Below the pieces are notes generated by a model, which saw only the letters and a list, made by a program, of their open reading frames with translations, made no database searches and had not been told where the DNA came from. The position numbers were made by a program, and so were the translations under genes. This document shows, one piece after another, positions 1 through 9,321 of a DNA stretch of 64,000 nt (its first letter is position 1; each line of letters begins with the position of its first letter). Origin of the DNA: Blastococcus sp. TF02A-30 (GTDB taxonomy: Bacteria; Actinomycetota; Actinomycetes; Mycobacteriales; Geodermatophilaceae); assembly GCF_003319185.1 (NCBI RefSeq), contig NZ_QOHJ01000007.1, positions 186,001 through 250,000 on the forward strand, written 5' to 3'.

Positions 1-809
1 CCGTCGGGCAGGGCGTGGACCCGGTGCTCGTCGGCGAGCGGGTGTGGATCTGGGAGGCCGCCTGGCAGCGCCGCTGGGGCACCGCCGCGGAGCACACCGT
101 CGTCCCCGCCCGGCACGTCGTGCTGCTCGGTACCGACCCGTCGTTCGAGCTGGGTGCGGCCCTCGGCATCCCCTTCCTGACCGCGCACCGCTGCCTGACC
201 GTCGCCGAGTCGCTGCCCGACCGGCTCGGCCCCGGTGCGCTCGACGGGCACACCGTCCTCGTCCAGGGTGGCGCCGGCGCGGTCGGCAACGCGGCCATCC
301 AGCTGGCCCGCTGGTCCGACGCCACCGTGATCGCCACGGTCAGCAGCCCGCGCAAGGCCCAGCTGGCCGCGGCCGCCGGCGCCGACCACGTCGTGAACTA
401 CCGCGACGAGGACGTCGTCGCCGAGGTCCGCAAGATCGCGCCGAAGGGCGTGGACGCGATCGTCGAGGTCTCCGCCGCGGTCAACGCCCCGGTCGACGCG
501 CAGGTCATCGGCATGCACGGCGCCGTCGCCATGTACGCCGACGACGGCGGCGCGGAGGTCACCGTCCCGGTGCGCGCGCAGATGGGCCCCAACGCCCGCT
601 GGCAGTTCGTGCTCGTCTACACCGAACCGGAGCGGGCCAAGGTCCTCGGCATCGAGGACGTCGCGACCGCTGTCGCCGACGGCGCGATCCGGGTCGGTGA
701 GGACGCCGGGCTGCCGCTGCACGTCTACCCGCTCGAGGAGACCGCGCAGGCGCACCGGGCGGTGCAGGAGGGCGCGGTGGGCAAGGTGCTGGTCGACGTC
801 ACCGCCTGA
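1..809 (+). CDS. Quinone oxidoreductase, MDR family (5' truncated by window edge)
   Basis: C-terminal three quarters of a medium-chain dehydrogenase/reductase of the zinc-independent quinone oxidoreductase type. The reading frame is open to base 3 (VGQG before VDPVLVG), so the true start lies outside the window. The nucleotide-binding core is clear: QGGAGAVGNAAIQLA is the Rossmann glycine motif, followed by an acidic turn region and a VDAIVEVSAAVN segment. The C-terminus (ETAQAHRAVQEGAVGKVLVDV) is the usual closing helix-strand of this family. It should use NADPH to reduce quinones or enones in the cytoplasm; the substrate cannot be read. No operon partner is visible, since the next gene starts 70 bases downstream with its own ribosome binding site. 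Confidence 0.85.
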   Translation, partial: VGQGVDPVLVGERVWIWEAAWQRRWGTAAEHTVVPARHVVLLGTDPSFELGAALGIPFLTAHRCLTVAESLPDRLGPGALDGHTVLVQGGAGAVGNAAIQLARWSDATVIATVSSPRKAQLAAAAGADHVVNYRDEDVVAEVRKIAPKGVDAIVEVSAAVNAPVDAQVIGMHGAVAMYADDGGAEVTVPVRAQMGPNARWQFVLVYTEPERAKVLGIEDVATAVADGAIRVGEDAGLPLHVYPLEETAQAHRAVQEGAVGKVLVDVTA

Positions 810-879
810 TCGCACCGTTCCCCGTTGACCGGGGCGGCCGGCCCCGGGGACCGTTTCCCCGAGACCGGGGAGGTGCCGG

Positions 880-1329
880 ATGGCGGTCGTCGGGCCGGGG
901 CAGGGCGCACGGATCACCGCGCTGGGCTCCACGTACACGACCAAGGCCGACGCGGCCACCACCCGCGGCGCCTACTGGCTGGTCGAGGAGGAGTTCCGGG
1001 CGGCGGCCACCCCGCTGCACGCGCACGTCACCGCCGACGAGGCCTTCTACGTGCTGTCCGGCCGCGCCGCGGTGTGGCTCGACGACGACGAGCACGAGGC
1101 CGGCCCGGGCGCGTTCGTGCTGGTCCACCGCGGCCGCCCGCACGCGCTGCGCCGGCTGTCCGACGAGCCCGTCCGGATGCTCACCCTGGTCTCGCCCGCC
1201 GGGATGGAGCAGTTCTTCCAGGCCGTCGCCGCCGTCGGCGAGGAAGCACTGCTCACGCACCCCGACCGGCTCGTCACGCTGGCGGCCGAGCACGGCACCG
1301 AGATCCTCGGCCCGCACCCCGGCGCGTGA
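880..1329 (+). CDS. Cupin-domain protein
   Basis: A 149-residue single-domain cupin. The first cupin motif is PLHAHVTADEAFYVLSGRA (HxH with a following Glu), giving the typical metal-binding His-His-Glu set. The second motif, PGAFVLVHRGRPHALRR, supplies the last His. Its length matches small stand-alone cupins, which act as isomerases, dioxygenases or ligand binders; the substrate is unknown. The ATG is preceded by GGGAGGTG at good spacing, which supports this start. It lies alone on the plus strand, 70 bases after the oxidoreductase, and may be co-transcribed with it. Confidence 0.75.
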   Translation: MAVVGPGQGARITALGSTYTTKADAATTRGAYWLVEEEFRAAATPLHAHVTADEAFYVLSGRAAVWLDDDEHEAGPGAFVLVHRGRPHALRRLSDEPVRMLTLVSPAGMEQFFQAVAAVGEEALLTHPDRLVTLAAEHGTEILGPHPGA

Positions 1330-1589
1330 CGTGCACGCGCCGGGGGCGCCCCTGCTCAGGCGCGGCGCGACCGGCTGCGCAGGAGGACGTAGCCGCCGAC
1401 GACCAGGGCGCGGAACAGCGTCCCGATGCCGGCCACCGCACCGGCCCGCGAGCCACAGCGGACTGTGGCGGAGCCGCGGCCGGAGCATGATCGACTTCGC
1501 CGGTGGCACACGGGACGATCGGGGACCGATTTCCCACCCGCCCCGCCCGACCCCTGCGACACCCGGCCGGCCCGTCCTAGGGTGCCCGC

Positions 1590-1949
1590 ATGAGCGGAGC
1601 CGACGACGTCCTCGACCTGTCCGCGCTCGCCGACGAGCTGGCGGCCACGAGCGCCGGGGAGCCCGCCGGCCGCGCCGCCCGTACGCTCCCGCACCCGGTC
1701 GACGGCCTGCGCCAGACCGTCGTCGCGCTGCGCGCCGGCACGGAGCTGAGCGAGCACGAGAGCCCCGGCCCCGCCAGCCTCCAGGTCCTCCGCGGCCGCG
1801 TGCGGCTGGTCGCCGGCGAACGGGAGGTGGCGCTCGCCGCGCACGCGATCGCGCCGGTGCCCGCCCGGCGGCACAGCCTGCACGCCGACGAGGACGCCGT
1901 CGTCCTGCTCAGCGTCGCCGTCCCCGCGCGCACCCCCGAGGCCGACTGA
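1590..1949 (+). CDS. Small cupin-like protein
   Basis: A 119-residue protein with a cupin barrel signature: ELSEHESPGPASLQVLRGRVRLVAG carries a single-His form of motif 1, and PVPARRHSLHADEDAVVLLSV forms motif 2. This reduced metal site is common in actinobacterial cupins that respond to small ligands or redox state, and function cannot be read from sequence. The 260 bases before it (1330-1589) show no convincing gene; they hold only a short minus-strand open stretch ending near 1356. The gene ends 4 bases before the convergent acyl-CoA dehydrogenase gene stops, so the two transcripts meet tail to tail. Confidence 0.7.
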   Translation: MSGADDVLDLSALADELAATSAGEPAGRAARTLPHPVDGLRQTVVALRAGTELSEHESPGPASLQVLRGRVRLVAGEREVALAAHAIAPVPARRHSLHADEDAVVLLSVAVPARTPEAD

Positions 1950-1953
1950 AGGG

Positions 1954-3108
1954 CTACCCCACGCCGAGGTCGCGGGCGATGAGCATCCGCTGCACCTCGC
2001 TGGTGCCCTCGCCGATCTCCAGGATCTTGGCGTCCCGGTAGAAGCGGCCGACCGGGAACTCGTTCATGAAGCCGTAGCCACCGTGCACCTGGGTGGCGTA
2101 GCGCGCGTTCTCCATCGCCATCTCCGAGCTGTACAGCTTGGCGATCGAGGCCTCGCGCTTGAACGGCTCGCCGCGCAGCATCTTCTCCGCCGCCCGGTAG
2201 TAGGCCAGCCGCGCGGTCGAGGCGCGCACCTCCATGTCGGCGATCATGAACTGGATCGCCTGGTTCCTCCCGATCGGCTGCCCGAACGCCTCGCGCTCGC
2301 GGGCGTACTTCACCGACTCGTCCACGCACCCCTGCGCCAGGCCGACCGAGAGCGCCGAGATCGCCACCCGGCCCTCGTCGAGGATCGAGAGGAACTGCGC
2401 GTAGCCGCGGCCCCGCTCCCCCACCAGGTTCTCCTCGGGCACCCGGACGTCGGTGAACGACAGCTCGCGGGTGTCCGAGGCGTTCCAGCCGACCTTCGAG
2501 TAGCGCTGGCCGACGACGAAGCCCTCCGTCCCGGACGGCACGAGGATCGCCGAGATCTCCTTGCCGCCGTCGGGGCGGGTGCCGGTGACCGCGGTGACGG
2601 TGACCAGGCCGGTGAGGTCGGTGCCCGCGTTGGTGATGAAGGCCTTGGAGCCGTTGATCACCCAGTGCCCGTCCTCGAGCCGCGCGGTGGTGCGCGTGGC
2701 GCCGGCATCCGAGCCGCCGCCGGGCTCGGTCAGGCCGAAGGCGCCGAGGACCTCCCCGGAGCACAGCCGGGGCAGCCACTCCTGCTTCTGCTCCTCGGAG
2801 CCGAAGCGGTAGATCGGCATCGCACCCAGCGACACCCCGGCCTCGAGGGTGATCGCGATCGAGCTGTCCACCCGGGCCAGCTCCTCGAGCGCGACGCACA
2901 GGTGGAAGTAGTCGCCGCCGGAGCCGCCGTACTCCTCGGGGAACGGCAGGCCGAACAGCCCGAGCTGGGCCATCTGGCGGACGATCCCGGTGGGGAACTC
3001 GTCGCGCTCGTAGAACTCGCCGATCTGCGGGGCGATCACGTCGTGCGCGAACTCCGCGACGGTCTTGCGCAGCGCGTCGGTCTCGGCGTCGAGCCGGTAG
3101 TCCAGCAT
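1954..3108 (-). CDS. Acyl-CoA dehydrogenase (isovaleryl-type candidate)
   Basis: A 384-residue FAD acyl-CoA dehydrogenase of standard length. Signatures are the N-terminal helical domain (TDALRKTVAEFAHDVI), the middle-domain substrate/FAD loop FGLTEPGGGSDAG, HWVINGSKAFITNAG, and the C-terminal VHGGYGFMNEFPVGRFYRDAK and IGEGTSEVQRMLIAR. The enzyme oxidises an acyl-CoA to the enoyl-CoA and passes electrons to ETF. Its ATG shares one base with the stop of the upstream carboxylase gene (TGATG), so it is translationally coupled and last in the operon. Next to a methylcrotonyl-type carboxylase, the best guess is the leucine-pathway enzyme (isovaleryl-CoA dehydrogenase, as proposed for mycobacterial FadE19); the specificity is inference. 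Confidence 0.85.
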   Translation of the reverse strand: MLDYRLDAETDALRKTVAEFAHDVIAPQIGEFYERDEFPTGIVRQMAQLGLFGLPFPEEYGGSGGDYFHLCVALEELARVDSSIAITLEAGVSLGAMPIYRFGSEEQKQEWLPRLCSGEVLGAFGLTEPGGGSDAGATRTTARLEDGHWVINGSKAFITNAGTDLTGLVTVTAVTGTRPDGGKEISAILVPSGTEGFVVGQRYSKVGWNASDTRELSFTDVRVPEENLVGERGRGYAQFLSILDEGRVAISALSVGLAQGCVDESVKYAREREAFGQPIGRNQAIQFMIADMEVRASTARLAYYRAAEKMLRGEPFKREASIAKLYSSEMAMENARYATQVHGGYGFMNEFPVGRFYRDAKILEIGEGTSEVQRMLIARDLGVG

Positions 3109-5111
3109 CACGTCTCCTGTTGCTCCGCGTCGGGGGACGCCGGGGTCACCAGCGCCACCCGCTCGTCCAGCGCGACCGTCCGGCCCGCCGTCACCGGGAG
3201 CTCGGCCACCACCCCGTCGACCGGGGCGGTGAGCACGTGCTCCATCTTCATCGCCTCGACGACGAGCAGCGGGGTTCCCGCCGTCACCTCGTCGCCGACG
3301 GCGACCCGCACCACCGTGACCGTCCCCGGCATGGGGGCGGTCACCACGCCGTCGGCGGCCGTCGAGCCCGCCGACGACGCCAGCCGTTCCTGCTCGCGGA
3401 ACACCGCGACGTGCCCGTCCGCGGCGAGCCACACCGCGCCGTCGGCGTGCACCAGCGCGTAGGAGCTGGTCAGGCCGTCGAGGGTGACGGTGAGCCGGTC
3501 GCCGGCGCGCACCGCGCGGGCCGGCACCGGCTCGCCCTCGCCCACGGCCACCTCGGCCGCGGCCGCCCGGCCGCGCACCCGCACGGCCACCGGCTCGCCG
3601 CCGGCCGCCTGCAGCCGGTGCACCGTCCAGGCCGGCTCGCCCAGCCGCCAGCCGTCGGGCAGCTCCCACGGGTCGACCAGCGGCCCGGCCGGCTCCCGCT
3701 CGGCCAGCAGCGCCAGCGCGGCGGCGGCGTGCACGTGCGGCGGCGGGGGCTCGGGCAGGGTGAGGTCCGCGCCGCGGCGCTCGATCAGCCCGGTGTCCAG
3801 CTTCCCGGCGACGACGTCGGGGTCGCTCAGCAGCGCGCGGAGGAACGCCGCGTTCGTGCTCACGCCGAGGACGGCGGTCCGCCCGAGCGCGGCGACCAGC
3901 CGGGCGCGGGCGGTCTCCCGGTCCGGCGCCCAGGCGACGACCTTCGCCAGCATCGGGTCGTAGTCGGTGCCGACGACGGTGCCCACGGCCAGCGAGCTGT
4001 CCACCCGGACGCCGGGCCCGTCGGCCTCCACCAGCCCGAGCACGGTGCCGGCCTGCGGGAGGAAGCCGCGCGCGGGGTCCTCGGCGTAGAGCCGCGCCTC
4101 GATGGCGTGCCCGTCGAGCGAGACGTCGCTCTGGTCGATCGGCAGCCGCTCCCCCGCCGCCACCCGCACCTGCAGCTCCACCAGGTCCAGCCCGGTGATC
4201 GCCTCGGTGACCGGGTGCTCGACCTGCAGCCGGGTGTTCATCTCCAGGAAGAAGAAGTCGCGCGGCCGGTCGGCGTCGACGATGAACTCGACGGTGCCGG
4301 CGCCGGTGTACCCGACGACCTTGGCGGCCTCCACCGCGGCGCGGCCCATCGACGCGCGCATCGCCGTGTCCAGCAGCGGCGAGGGCGCCTCCTCGATCAC
4401 CTTCTGGTGCCGGCGCTGCAGCGAGCACTCGCGCTCGCCGAGGTGGATGACGGTCCCGTGGGCGTCGCCGAGGACCTGCACCTCGATGTGCCGGGAGTTG
4501 CCGACGTACCGCTCGACCAGCAGCGTGTCGTCGCCGAAGGAGCCCCTCGCCTCGCGGCGGGCGCCGGCGATGGCGTCGGGCAGCTCGTCCTTGGTGCGCA
4601 CCACCCGCATGCCCTTGCCGCCGCCGCCCGCGCTGGGCTTGAGCAGCACCGGGAAGCCGACGGCGACGGCGGCGTCGATGACCTGGTCGTCGGTCATGCC
4701 GGGTTCTGTCCGCCCGGGGACGACGGGGACGCCGGCGGCCATCACGGTCTGCTTGGCCCGGATCTTGTCGGCCATGGCCTCGATCGCGGCGACCGGCGGG
4801 CCGATGAAGACCACGCCCGCGGCCTCGCAGGCGCGGGCGAACTCGACGTTCTCCGAGAGGAACCCGTAGCCGGGGTGGATCGCCTGCGCGCCGGTGCGGG
4901 CCGCGGCGTCGAGCACCCGCTCGATCGACAGGTAGCTCTGCGCCGCGGGGGCGGGGCCGATCGGCACGGCGACGTCGGCCAGGCGGGTGTGCAGCGCCCC
5001 GGCGTCGGCGTCGCTGTGCACGGCCACCGAGCGGATGCCCATGGCGCGCAGCGTGCGGATCACCCGGACGGCGATCTCGCCCCGGTTGGCGACGAGGACG
5101 GTGTCGAACAC
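3108..5111 (-). CDS. Acyl-CoA carboxylase alpha subunit (biotin carboxylase + biotin carrier)
   Basis: A 667-residue biotin-dependent carboxylase subunit. Residues 1-450 are biotin carboxylase: FDTVLVANRGEIAVRVIRT at the N-terminus, the ATP-grasp loop GGGGKGMRVV, and EMNTRLQVEHPVTE. The C-terminal biotinyl domain carries EAMKMEH with the biotinylated Lys near residue 622. It carboxylates its own biotin with ATP and bicarbonate for transfer by the beta subunit encoded upstream (5191-6804). With the beta subunit and dehydrogenase it forms an AccA1/AccD1/FadE19-like unit, a context linked in mycobacteria to methylcrotonyl-CoA carboxylation. Two strong palindromes lie directly upstream, between it and the beta gene. 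Confidence 0.88.
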   Translation of the reverse strand: MFDTVLVANRGEIAVRVIRTLRAMGIRSVAVHSDADAGALHTRLADVAVPIGPAPAAQSYLSIERVLDAAARTGAQAIHPGYGFLSENVEFARACEAAGVVFIGPPVAAIEAMADKIRAKQTVMAAGVPVVPGRTEPGMTDDQVIDAAVAVGFPVLLKPSAGGGGKGMRVVRTKDELPDAIAGARREARGSFGDDTLLVERYVGNSRHIEVQVLGDAHGTVIHLGERECSLQRRHQKVIEEAPSPLLDTAMRASMGRAAVEAAKVVGYTGAGTVEFIVDADRPRDFFFLEMNTRLQVEHPVTEAITGLDLVELQVRVAAGERLPIDQSDVSLDGHAIEARLYAEDPARGFLPQAGTVLGLVEADGPGVRVDSSLAVGTVVGTDYDPMLAKVVAWAPDRETARARLVAALGRTAVLGVSTNAAFLRALLSDPDVVAGKLDTGLIERRGADLTLPEPPPPHVHAAAALALLAEREPAGPLVDPWELPDGWRLGEPAWTVHRLQAAGGEPVAVRVRGRAAAAEVAVGEGEPVPARAVRAGDRLTVTLDGLTSSYALVHADGAVWLAADGHVAVFREQERLASSAGSTAADGVVTAPMPGTVTVVRVAVGDEVTAGTPLLVVEAMKMEHVLTAPVDGVVAELPVTAGRTVALDERVALVTPASPDAEQQET

Positions 5112-5132
5112 CTACGCCACCGCCCCTGCGGA

Positions 5133-5188
5133 GCTTTCGGTACCGAAAGCCGAAGTCCGAACTCCAGCTTTCGGTACCGAAAGCTGGA
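5133..5188. repeat. Pair of perfect palindromes centred on GGTACC
   Basis: Two copies of GCTTTCGGTACCGAAAGC lie 34 bases apart (5133-5150 and 5167-5184). The second extends to a 26-bp perfect palindrome (5163-5188, adding TCCA on the left and TGGA on the right). They fill the gap between the carboxylase beta stop (5191) and alpha start (5111), inside the presumed transcript. Each could fold into a strong hairpin in RNA, acting as attenuator, processing site or mRNA stabiliser. They could equally be an operator for a dimeric regulator or copies of a family-specific extragenic palindrome. Confidence 0.9.
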
Positions 5189-5190
5189 CG

Positions 5191-6804
5191 TCACATGCGG
5201 AAGACGCCATAGCCGACCTCCTCGAGGGGCGCGTTGGCGCAGGCGGACAGGGCCAGACCGAGCACCCGGCGGGTGTCGGCGGGAGCGATGACGCCGTCGT
5301 CCCACAAGCGGGCGGTCGCGTAGTACGGGTGGCCCTGCGACTCGTACTGCTCGCGGATCGGCGCCTTGAACGCCTCCTCCTCCTCGGCCGGCCACTCCTC
5401 GCCGCGGGCCTCCAGACCGTCGCGGCGGACGGTGGCCAGCACTGAGGCCGCCTGCTCCCCGCCCATCACCGAGATCCGCGAGTTGGGCCAGGTGAAGAGG
5501 AACCGGGGCGAGTAGGCCCGGCCGCACATCGAGTAGTTGCCCGCCCCGAAGGAGCCGCCGATGACCACGGTCAGCTTCGGCACCCGGGCGCAGGCCACCG
5601 CGGTCACCATCTTCGCGCCGTGCTTGGCGATGCCGCCGGCCTCGTAGTCGCGGCCGACCATGAACCCGGAGATGTTCTGCAGGAAGAGCAGCGGGATCTT
5701 CCGGCGGTCGCAGAGCTCGATGAAGTGCGCGCCCTTGAGAGCGGACTCGGCGAACAGCACGCCGTTGTTGGCCACGATCCCGACCGGGTGGCCGTGCAGC
5801 CGGGCGAAGCCGGTGACCAGCGTGTGCCCGTACAGCGGCTTGAACTCGGCGAACCGGGAGCCGTCGACCAGCCGGGCGATGACGTCGCGGACGTCGTAGG
5901 GGGTGCGCGGGTCCGGCGGCACGACCTCGACCACGGACGCCGGGTCGTGGGCGGGCTCCTCGACCGGCTCGACGTCCCACGGCCGCGGCTCGCGCGGGCC
6001 CAGCGTGGAGACGATCTGGCGGACGATCTGCAGCGCGTGCGCGTCGTCGTCGGCCAGGTGGTCGGTGACCCCGCTGGTGCGGCTGTGCAGCTCGCCGCCG
6101 CCGAGCTCCTCGGCGGTCACCACCTCGCCGGTCGCCGCCTTCACCAGCGGTGGGCCGCCCAGGAAGATCGTGCCCTGCTCGCGGACGATGACGCACTCGT
6201 CGCTCATGGCCGGCACGTAGGCCCCACCGGCGGTGCAGGACCCGAGGACGGCGGCGATCTGCGGGATGCCCGCCTTCGACATCGTCGCCTGGTTGAAGAA
6301 GATCCGGCCGAAGTGCTCCCGGTCGGGGAAGACGTCGTCCTGCATGGGCAGGAAGGCACCGCCGGAGTCGACCAGGTAGATGCAGGGCAGCCGGTTGTGC
6401 AGGGCCACCTCCTGCGCGCGCAGGTGCTTCTTCACCGTCATCGGGTAGTAGGTGCCGCCCTTGACGGTGGCGTCGTTGGCGACCACCACGCACTCGCGCC
6501 CGCTGACCCGGCCGATGCCGGTGATGATCCCGGCGGCCGGGGCCTCGCCGTCGTAGAGGCCGTGCGCGGCCAGCGGTGAGAGCTCGAGGAACGGGCTGCC
6601 CGGATCCAGGAGGGCGTCCACCCGCTCGCGGGGCAGCAGCTTGCCGCGGGCGACGTGCCGCTCGCGGGCGCGCTCGCCTCCACCCAGCGCGGCGGAGCGC
6701 AGCTGCTCGGCCAGGTCGGCGGCCAGCGCGGCGTGCGCCGCGGCGTTGCGCGCGGCGGCGTCGGGGTCGGCCGAGGCGGCTCGGGGGAGCACCGGTGCGT
6801 CCAC
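5191..6804 (-). CDS. Acyl-CoA carboxylase beta subunit, methylcrotonyl-CoA carboxylase type
   Basis: A 537-residue carboxyltransferase, the usual length for MccB/AccD1. The N-half holds [20 protein letters not shown] and the diagnostic [20 protein letters not shown] segment of methylcrotonyl-CoA carboxylases. [16 protein letters not shown] and the C-terminal block [18 protein letters not shown] plus [16 protein letters not shown] form the acyl-CoA and biotin sites. It transfers CO2 from biotin to the acyl-CoA. The start chosen is a GTG; there is no strong ribosome site, and a leaderless or slightly internal start is possible. It is first in a leftward operon and divergent from a TetR-type regulator. 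Confidence 0.88.
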   Translation of the reverse strand: MDAPVLPRAASADPDAAARNAAAHAALAADLAEQLRSAALGGGERARERHVARGKLLPRERVDALLDPGSPFLELSPLAAHGLYDGEAPAAGIITGIGRVSGRECVVVANDATVKGGTYYPMTVKKHLRAQEVALHNRLPCIYLVDSGGAFLPMQDDVFPDREHFGRIFFNQATMSKAGIPQIAAVLGSCTAGGAYVPAMSDECVIVREQGTIFLGGPPLVKAATGEVVTAEELGGGELHSRTSGVTDHLADDDAHALQIVRQIVSTLGPREPRPWDVEPVEEPAHDPASVVEVVPPDPRTPYDVRDVIARLVDGSRFAEFKPLYGHTLVTGFARLHGHPVGIVANNGVLFAESALKGAHFIELCDRRKIPLLFLQNISGFMVGRDYEAGGIAKHGAKMVTAVACARVPKLTVVIGGSFGAGNYSMCGRAYSPRFLFTWPNSRISVMGGEQAASVLATVRRDGLEARGEEWPAEEEEAFKAPIREQYESQGHPYYATARLWDDGVIAPADTRRVLGLALSACANAPLEEVGYGVFRM

Positions 6805-6881
6805 GGGCAGAGGTTAACCACGGTTCACTCCTGCGGTCCATCTCCCACCCCGGACCGTCAACGACCGTTAACATCCCGCCC
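6805..6881. promoter_or_regulatory. Divergent promoter region with GTTAAC-containing repeats
   Basis: The 77 bases between the carboxylase operon and the tetR gene contain an imperfect inverted repeat TTAACCACGGTTCA (6814-6827) and a second GTTAAC core (6867-6872) within CCGTCAACGACCGTTAAC. This is the AT-richest spot locally and is a natural site for both promoters and for operators of the adjacent TetR protein. Assignment rests on position and symmetry only. Confidence 0.4.
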
Positions 6882-7487
6882 ATGACCACCACCGGCGCGG
6901 AGCAGGACACCGCCCTGCACGCGGACGCCGGGCGCCCGTCGCGGCGGGAGCAGATCCTGCAGGCGGCGGCGCGGCTGTTCGCCGAGCGCGGCGCGCGGGC
7001 GGTGGGCGTCGACGACGTCGGCGCGGCCGTCGGCGTCACCGGCCCGGCGATCTACCGGCACTTCGCGAGCAAGGACGCGATGCTCGCCGAGATCCTGGTG
7101 CGGATCAGCGAGCGGCTGCTGGCCGGCGGCAGCGAACGGGTGGCCGCCGCCGGCGCGGACCCGGCCGACCAGCTGCGCGCGCTGATCGCCTTCCAGGTCG
7201 ACTTCGCCCTGGACAACCCCGCCCTGATCGTCGTGCACGACCGCGACCTCGGCTCGCTGCCGGAGGCCGACGCCGCCCAGGTGCGCCGGCTGCAGCGCCG
7301 CTACGTCGAGGTGTGGGTGGCCGTGCTCGCCCGGCTGCACCCGACCGCGGAGGCCGCGGCCTGCCGGGCGCGCGCGCACGCGGTCTTCGGCCTGATCAAC
7401 TCCACCCCGCACAGCGCCGGTCGGGTCGACCGCGCGGCGATGGCCGGGCTGCTGGCCGACATGGCCTGGTCGGCCGCGACCAGCTGA
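6882..7487 (+). CDS. TetR/AcrR-family transcriptional regulator
   Basis: A 201-residue TetR regulator. Residues 17-65 form the DNA-binding domain (REQILQAAARLFAERG, then VGVTGPAIYRHFASKDAML). The remainder is the helical ligand/dimerisation domain. It is transcribed divergently from the carboxylase/dehydrogenase operon across a 77-base gap with symmetric sequences. By the usual logic it represses that operon until an acyl-CoA or leucine-derived ligand binds. The ATG at 6882 places the HTH at the canonical distance from the N-terminus. Ligand and operator are inferred, not seen. Confidence 0.85.
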   Translation: MTTTGAEQDTALHADAGRPSRREQILQAAARLFAERGARAVGVDDVGAAVGVTGPAIYRHFASKDAMLAEILVRISERLLAGGSERVAAAGADPADQLRALIAFQVDFALDNPALIVVHDRDLGSLPEADAAQVRRLQRRYVEVWVAVLARLHPTAEAAACRARAHAVFGLINSTPHSAGRVDRAAMAGLLADMAWSAATS

Positions 7488-7491
7488 GGGA

Positions 7492-9321
7492 TCAGTCGAG
7501 GGACGGCGTCGCCAGCTGCAGGCCGTTGCTCGCGATCAGGTCGATCTCCGCGGACGACCCACCGGCGGCCGGGTCGACCCACGCGCTCTCCACGACGGTC
7601 ACCGTCGGCCCGGACACCGCGCTGGCGTACTCGGCGTTGGCCAGCTTCGCCGGCGCCCCCTCGTAGGTGACCCCCTCGCGCAGCAGGTCACTGACGTTGC
7701 CGCTGCCGTTGGTGTCGGTGAGCGCGCGCAGCTCGCGGGCGGTGGCGGTGTCGGCCATGCGCACCCGCACGACGGAGACGACGACGGCGCGCCCGTCCAC
7801 CTCGGTCGAGTACAGGGCCCGGGCCAGGCCGGTGCAGTCCTGCGCCCCGAAGAACGCCTGCGTGTCGCCGTAGGCGTGGCCGATGCAGGTGTCGTCGATC
7901 GTCGCCGCCTCGACGGTGTACGGGACGCCGTCGATCTCCTGGACGCTGCCGACCGCCGGGCCCGAGTCGGAGCCGGCGGTCGGGACCGCCTCGCCGCTGC
8001 CGCCGCCGTCCGCGTCGTCCCCGCCGCGCGTCGCGGCGTAGGCACCGACGCCGAGCCCGACGACCAGGACGAGGACCGCGAGGAGCACGAGCAGACGCCG
8101 GGAGCGGCGCGGCGGCTGCTCCTCGTCGGCAGGAACGCCCGGCGGGTTCCAGAAGGTCGGCGGCGGCGCGGGCTGCGCCGCCTGGGCCGCCTGCTGGTGG
8201 GCCAGGCTCAGCGGCGGGACCGGCGGCCCGGCCGGGGGCTGCGGCGTGGCCAGGGTCTGCGCCGGGAGGACGGCGGTGCGCGGCGGCTGCGCAGCGACCG
8301 GGGTCTCCGGCGCCGCGTTCGCGAACAGGCCCCCGATGCCGGCGTCCGCGGTGTCCGTCGACCCCGCCTGCTCCGGCCCGTCGATGGCCACCGTGTCGCG
8401 CGCGGGCGGTGTCGTCGCCGTGGGGGCGGGTGCCTGCCGGCTCCCCGCGGGCACCGGGCTGGTGCCGGTGCTCCCCTGCTGCGGCACCTCGACGGCACCC
8501 GCGGCGTGCGCCGCCGCCACCGAGGCGGCGACCGCCTGGGCGATCGACTCCGGCGTCGGACCGGCCGGCGGGCCCGGCGGAGCGGCGGGCGGCGGAGCGG
8601 CCTCGACCGGCGCGGGGCTCCCGGGGCCGGCGTTCATCGTGGCCGGGGTGAGCAGCTGCGGGCGGCGCAGCACGTACGGCGAGTACGGGAACCCCTCGCC
8701 GTTGAGCTCCTCGACCGAAGGGCCACGACCCTGGAGGCCGAGCGCCTCGAGGGCGGCGCGCACGTCGGCCGTCGTCCAGAGGCGGGGGTTGTCCACGCCG
8801 GCGTAGCGGCTGGCGCGGGCGATGCCGAGCAGCAGCGACCGGGTGTCCAGCAGGGCGACCTGGTCGCCCTCGCCGAGGTCGCCGTCGGTCGGCAGCAGGC
8901 CGCTGATGTCGCCGACCAGCACGGTCAGCCGGGCGATCCGGCCCGGCTCCAGCCCGGCACGCCGCAGGCGGACGGCGGTCTCCATGCCGGCGCGCATCAG
9001 CCCGTCCAGCGGGGTGGACCCGCCACCGGAGAGCTGGAGGACGGCGCCGCCGGTGCCGGGCGGGCCGATCGTCCACGGCCCCTCGGGCGAGGCGGTCACC
9101 ACGCCGGTCTGCCGCTCCACCTCGGCGACGCGGACGACGGCGATGCCCTCGGGGACGATCAGGATCGCGTCGGAGAGCCGGCGCTGCAGCGGGCCGTCGG
9201 CGAACGGGATCGACGCGACGACCGCACCCCGGACCGCGTTGCCGGTGTCCCAGCGGACGAGCTCGGAGAAGAACGCCCGTTCCCCGTCCGTCTGCGGGGG
9301 CAGCGGGTTGAGGGGCAGCAC
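7492..9321 (-). CDS. Large single-pass membrane protein, unknown function
   Basis: About 609 residues from a GTG at 9321, chosen because GGAGG lies five bases upstream; a longer start at 9387 is open but its GGAGGGG touches the start codon. Three parts are visible. First is an N-terminal domain of roughly 240 residues (starting VLPLNPLPPQTDGERAFFSE) that could be a ligand or nuclease-related fold. Next is a long Pro/Ala-rich linker. Then one transmembrane helix (RLLVLLAVLVLVVGLGVGAYAA) is followed by a small acidic, probably extracellular domain with two Cys (DDTCIGHAY, GAQDCTGLA) that could form a disulfide. I do not recognise the family. It converges on tetR with a 4-base gap. Confidence 0.7.
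   Translation of the reverse strand: MLPLNPLPPQTDGERAFFSELVRWDTGNAVRGAVVASIPFADGPLQRRLSDAILIVPEGIAVVRVAEVERQTGVVTASPEGPWTIGPPGTGGAVLQLSGGGSTPLDGLMRAGMETAVRLRRAGLEPGRIARLTVLVGDISGLLPTDGDLGEGDQVALLDTRSLLLGIARASRYAGVDNPRLWTTADVRAALEALGLQGRGPSVEELNGEGFPYSPYVLRRPQLLTPATMNAGPGSPAPVEAAPPPAAPPGPPAGPTPESIAQAVAASVAAAHAAGAVEVPQQGSTGTSPVPAGSRQAPAPTATTPPARDTVAIDGPEQAGSTDTADAGIGGLFANAAPETPVAAQPPRTAVLPAQTLATPQPPAGPPVPPLSLAHQQAAQAAQPAPPPTFWNPPGVPADEEQPPRRSRRLLVLLAVLVLVVGLGVGAYAATRGGDDADGGGSGEAVPTAGSDSGPAVGSVQEIDGVPYTVEAATIDDTCIGHAYGDTQAFFGAQDCTGLARALYSTEVDGRAVVVSVVRVRMADTATARELRALTDTNGSGNVSDLLREGVTYEGAPAKLANAEYASAVSGPTVTVVESAWVDPAAGGSSAEIDLIASNGLQLATPSLD

Noticed and set aside
1356-1490. Short minus-strand hydrophobic peptide (GIGTLFRALVVGGYVLLR)
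   Set aside because: Only one hydrophobic segment, no convincing start codon with ribosome site; kept as unannotated.
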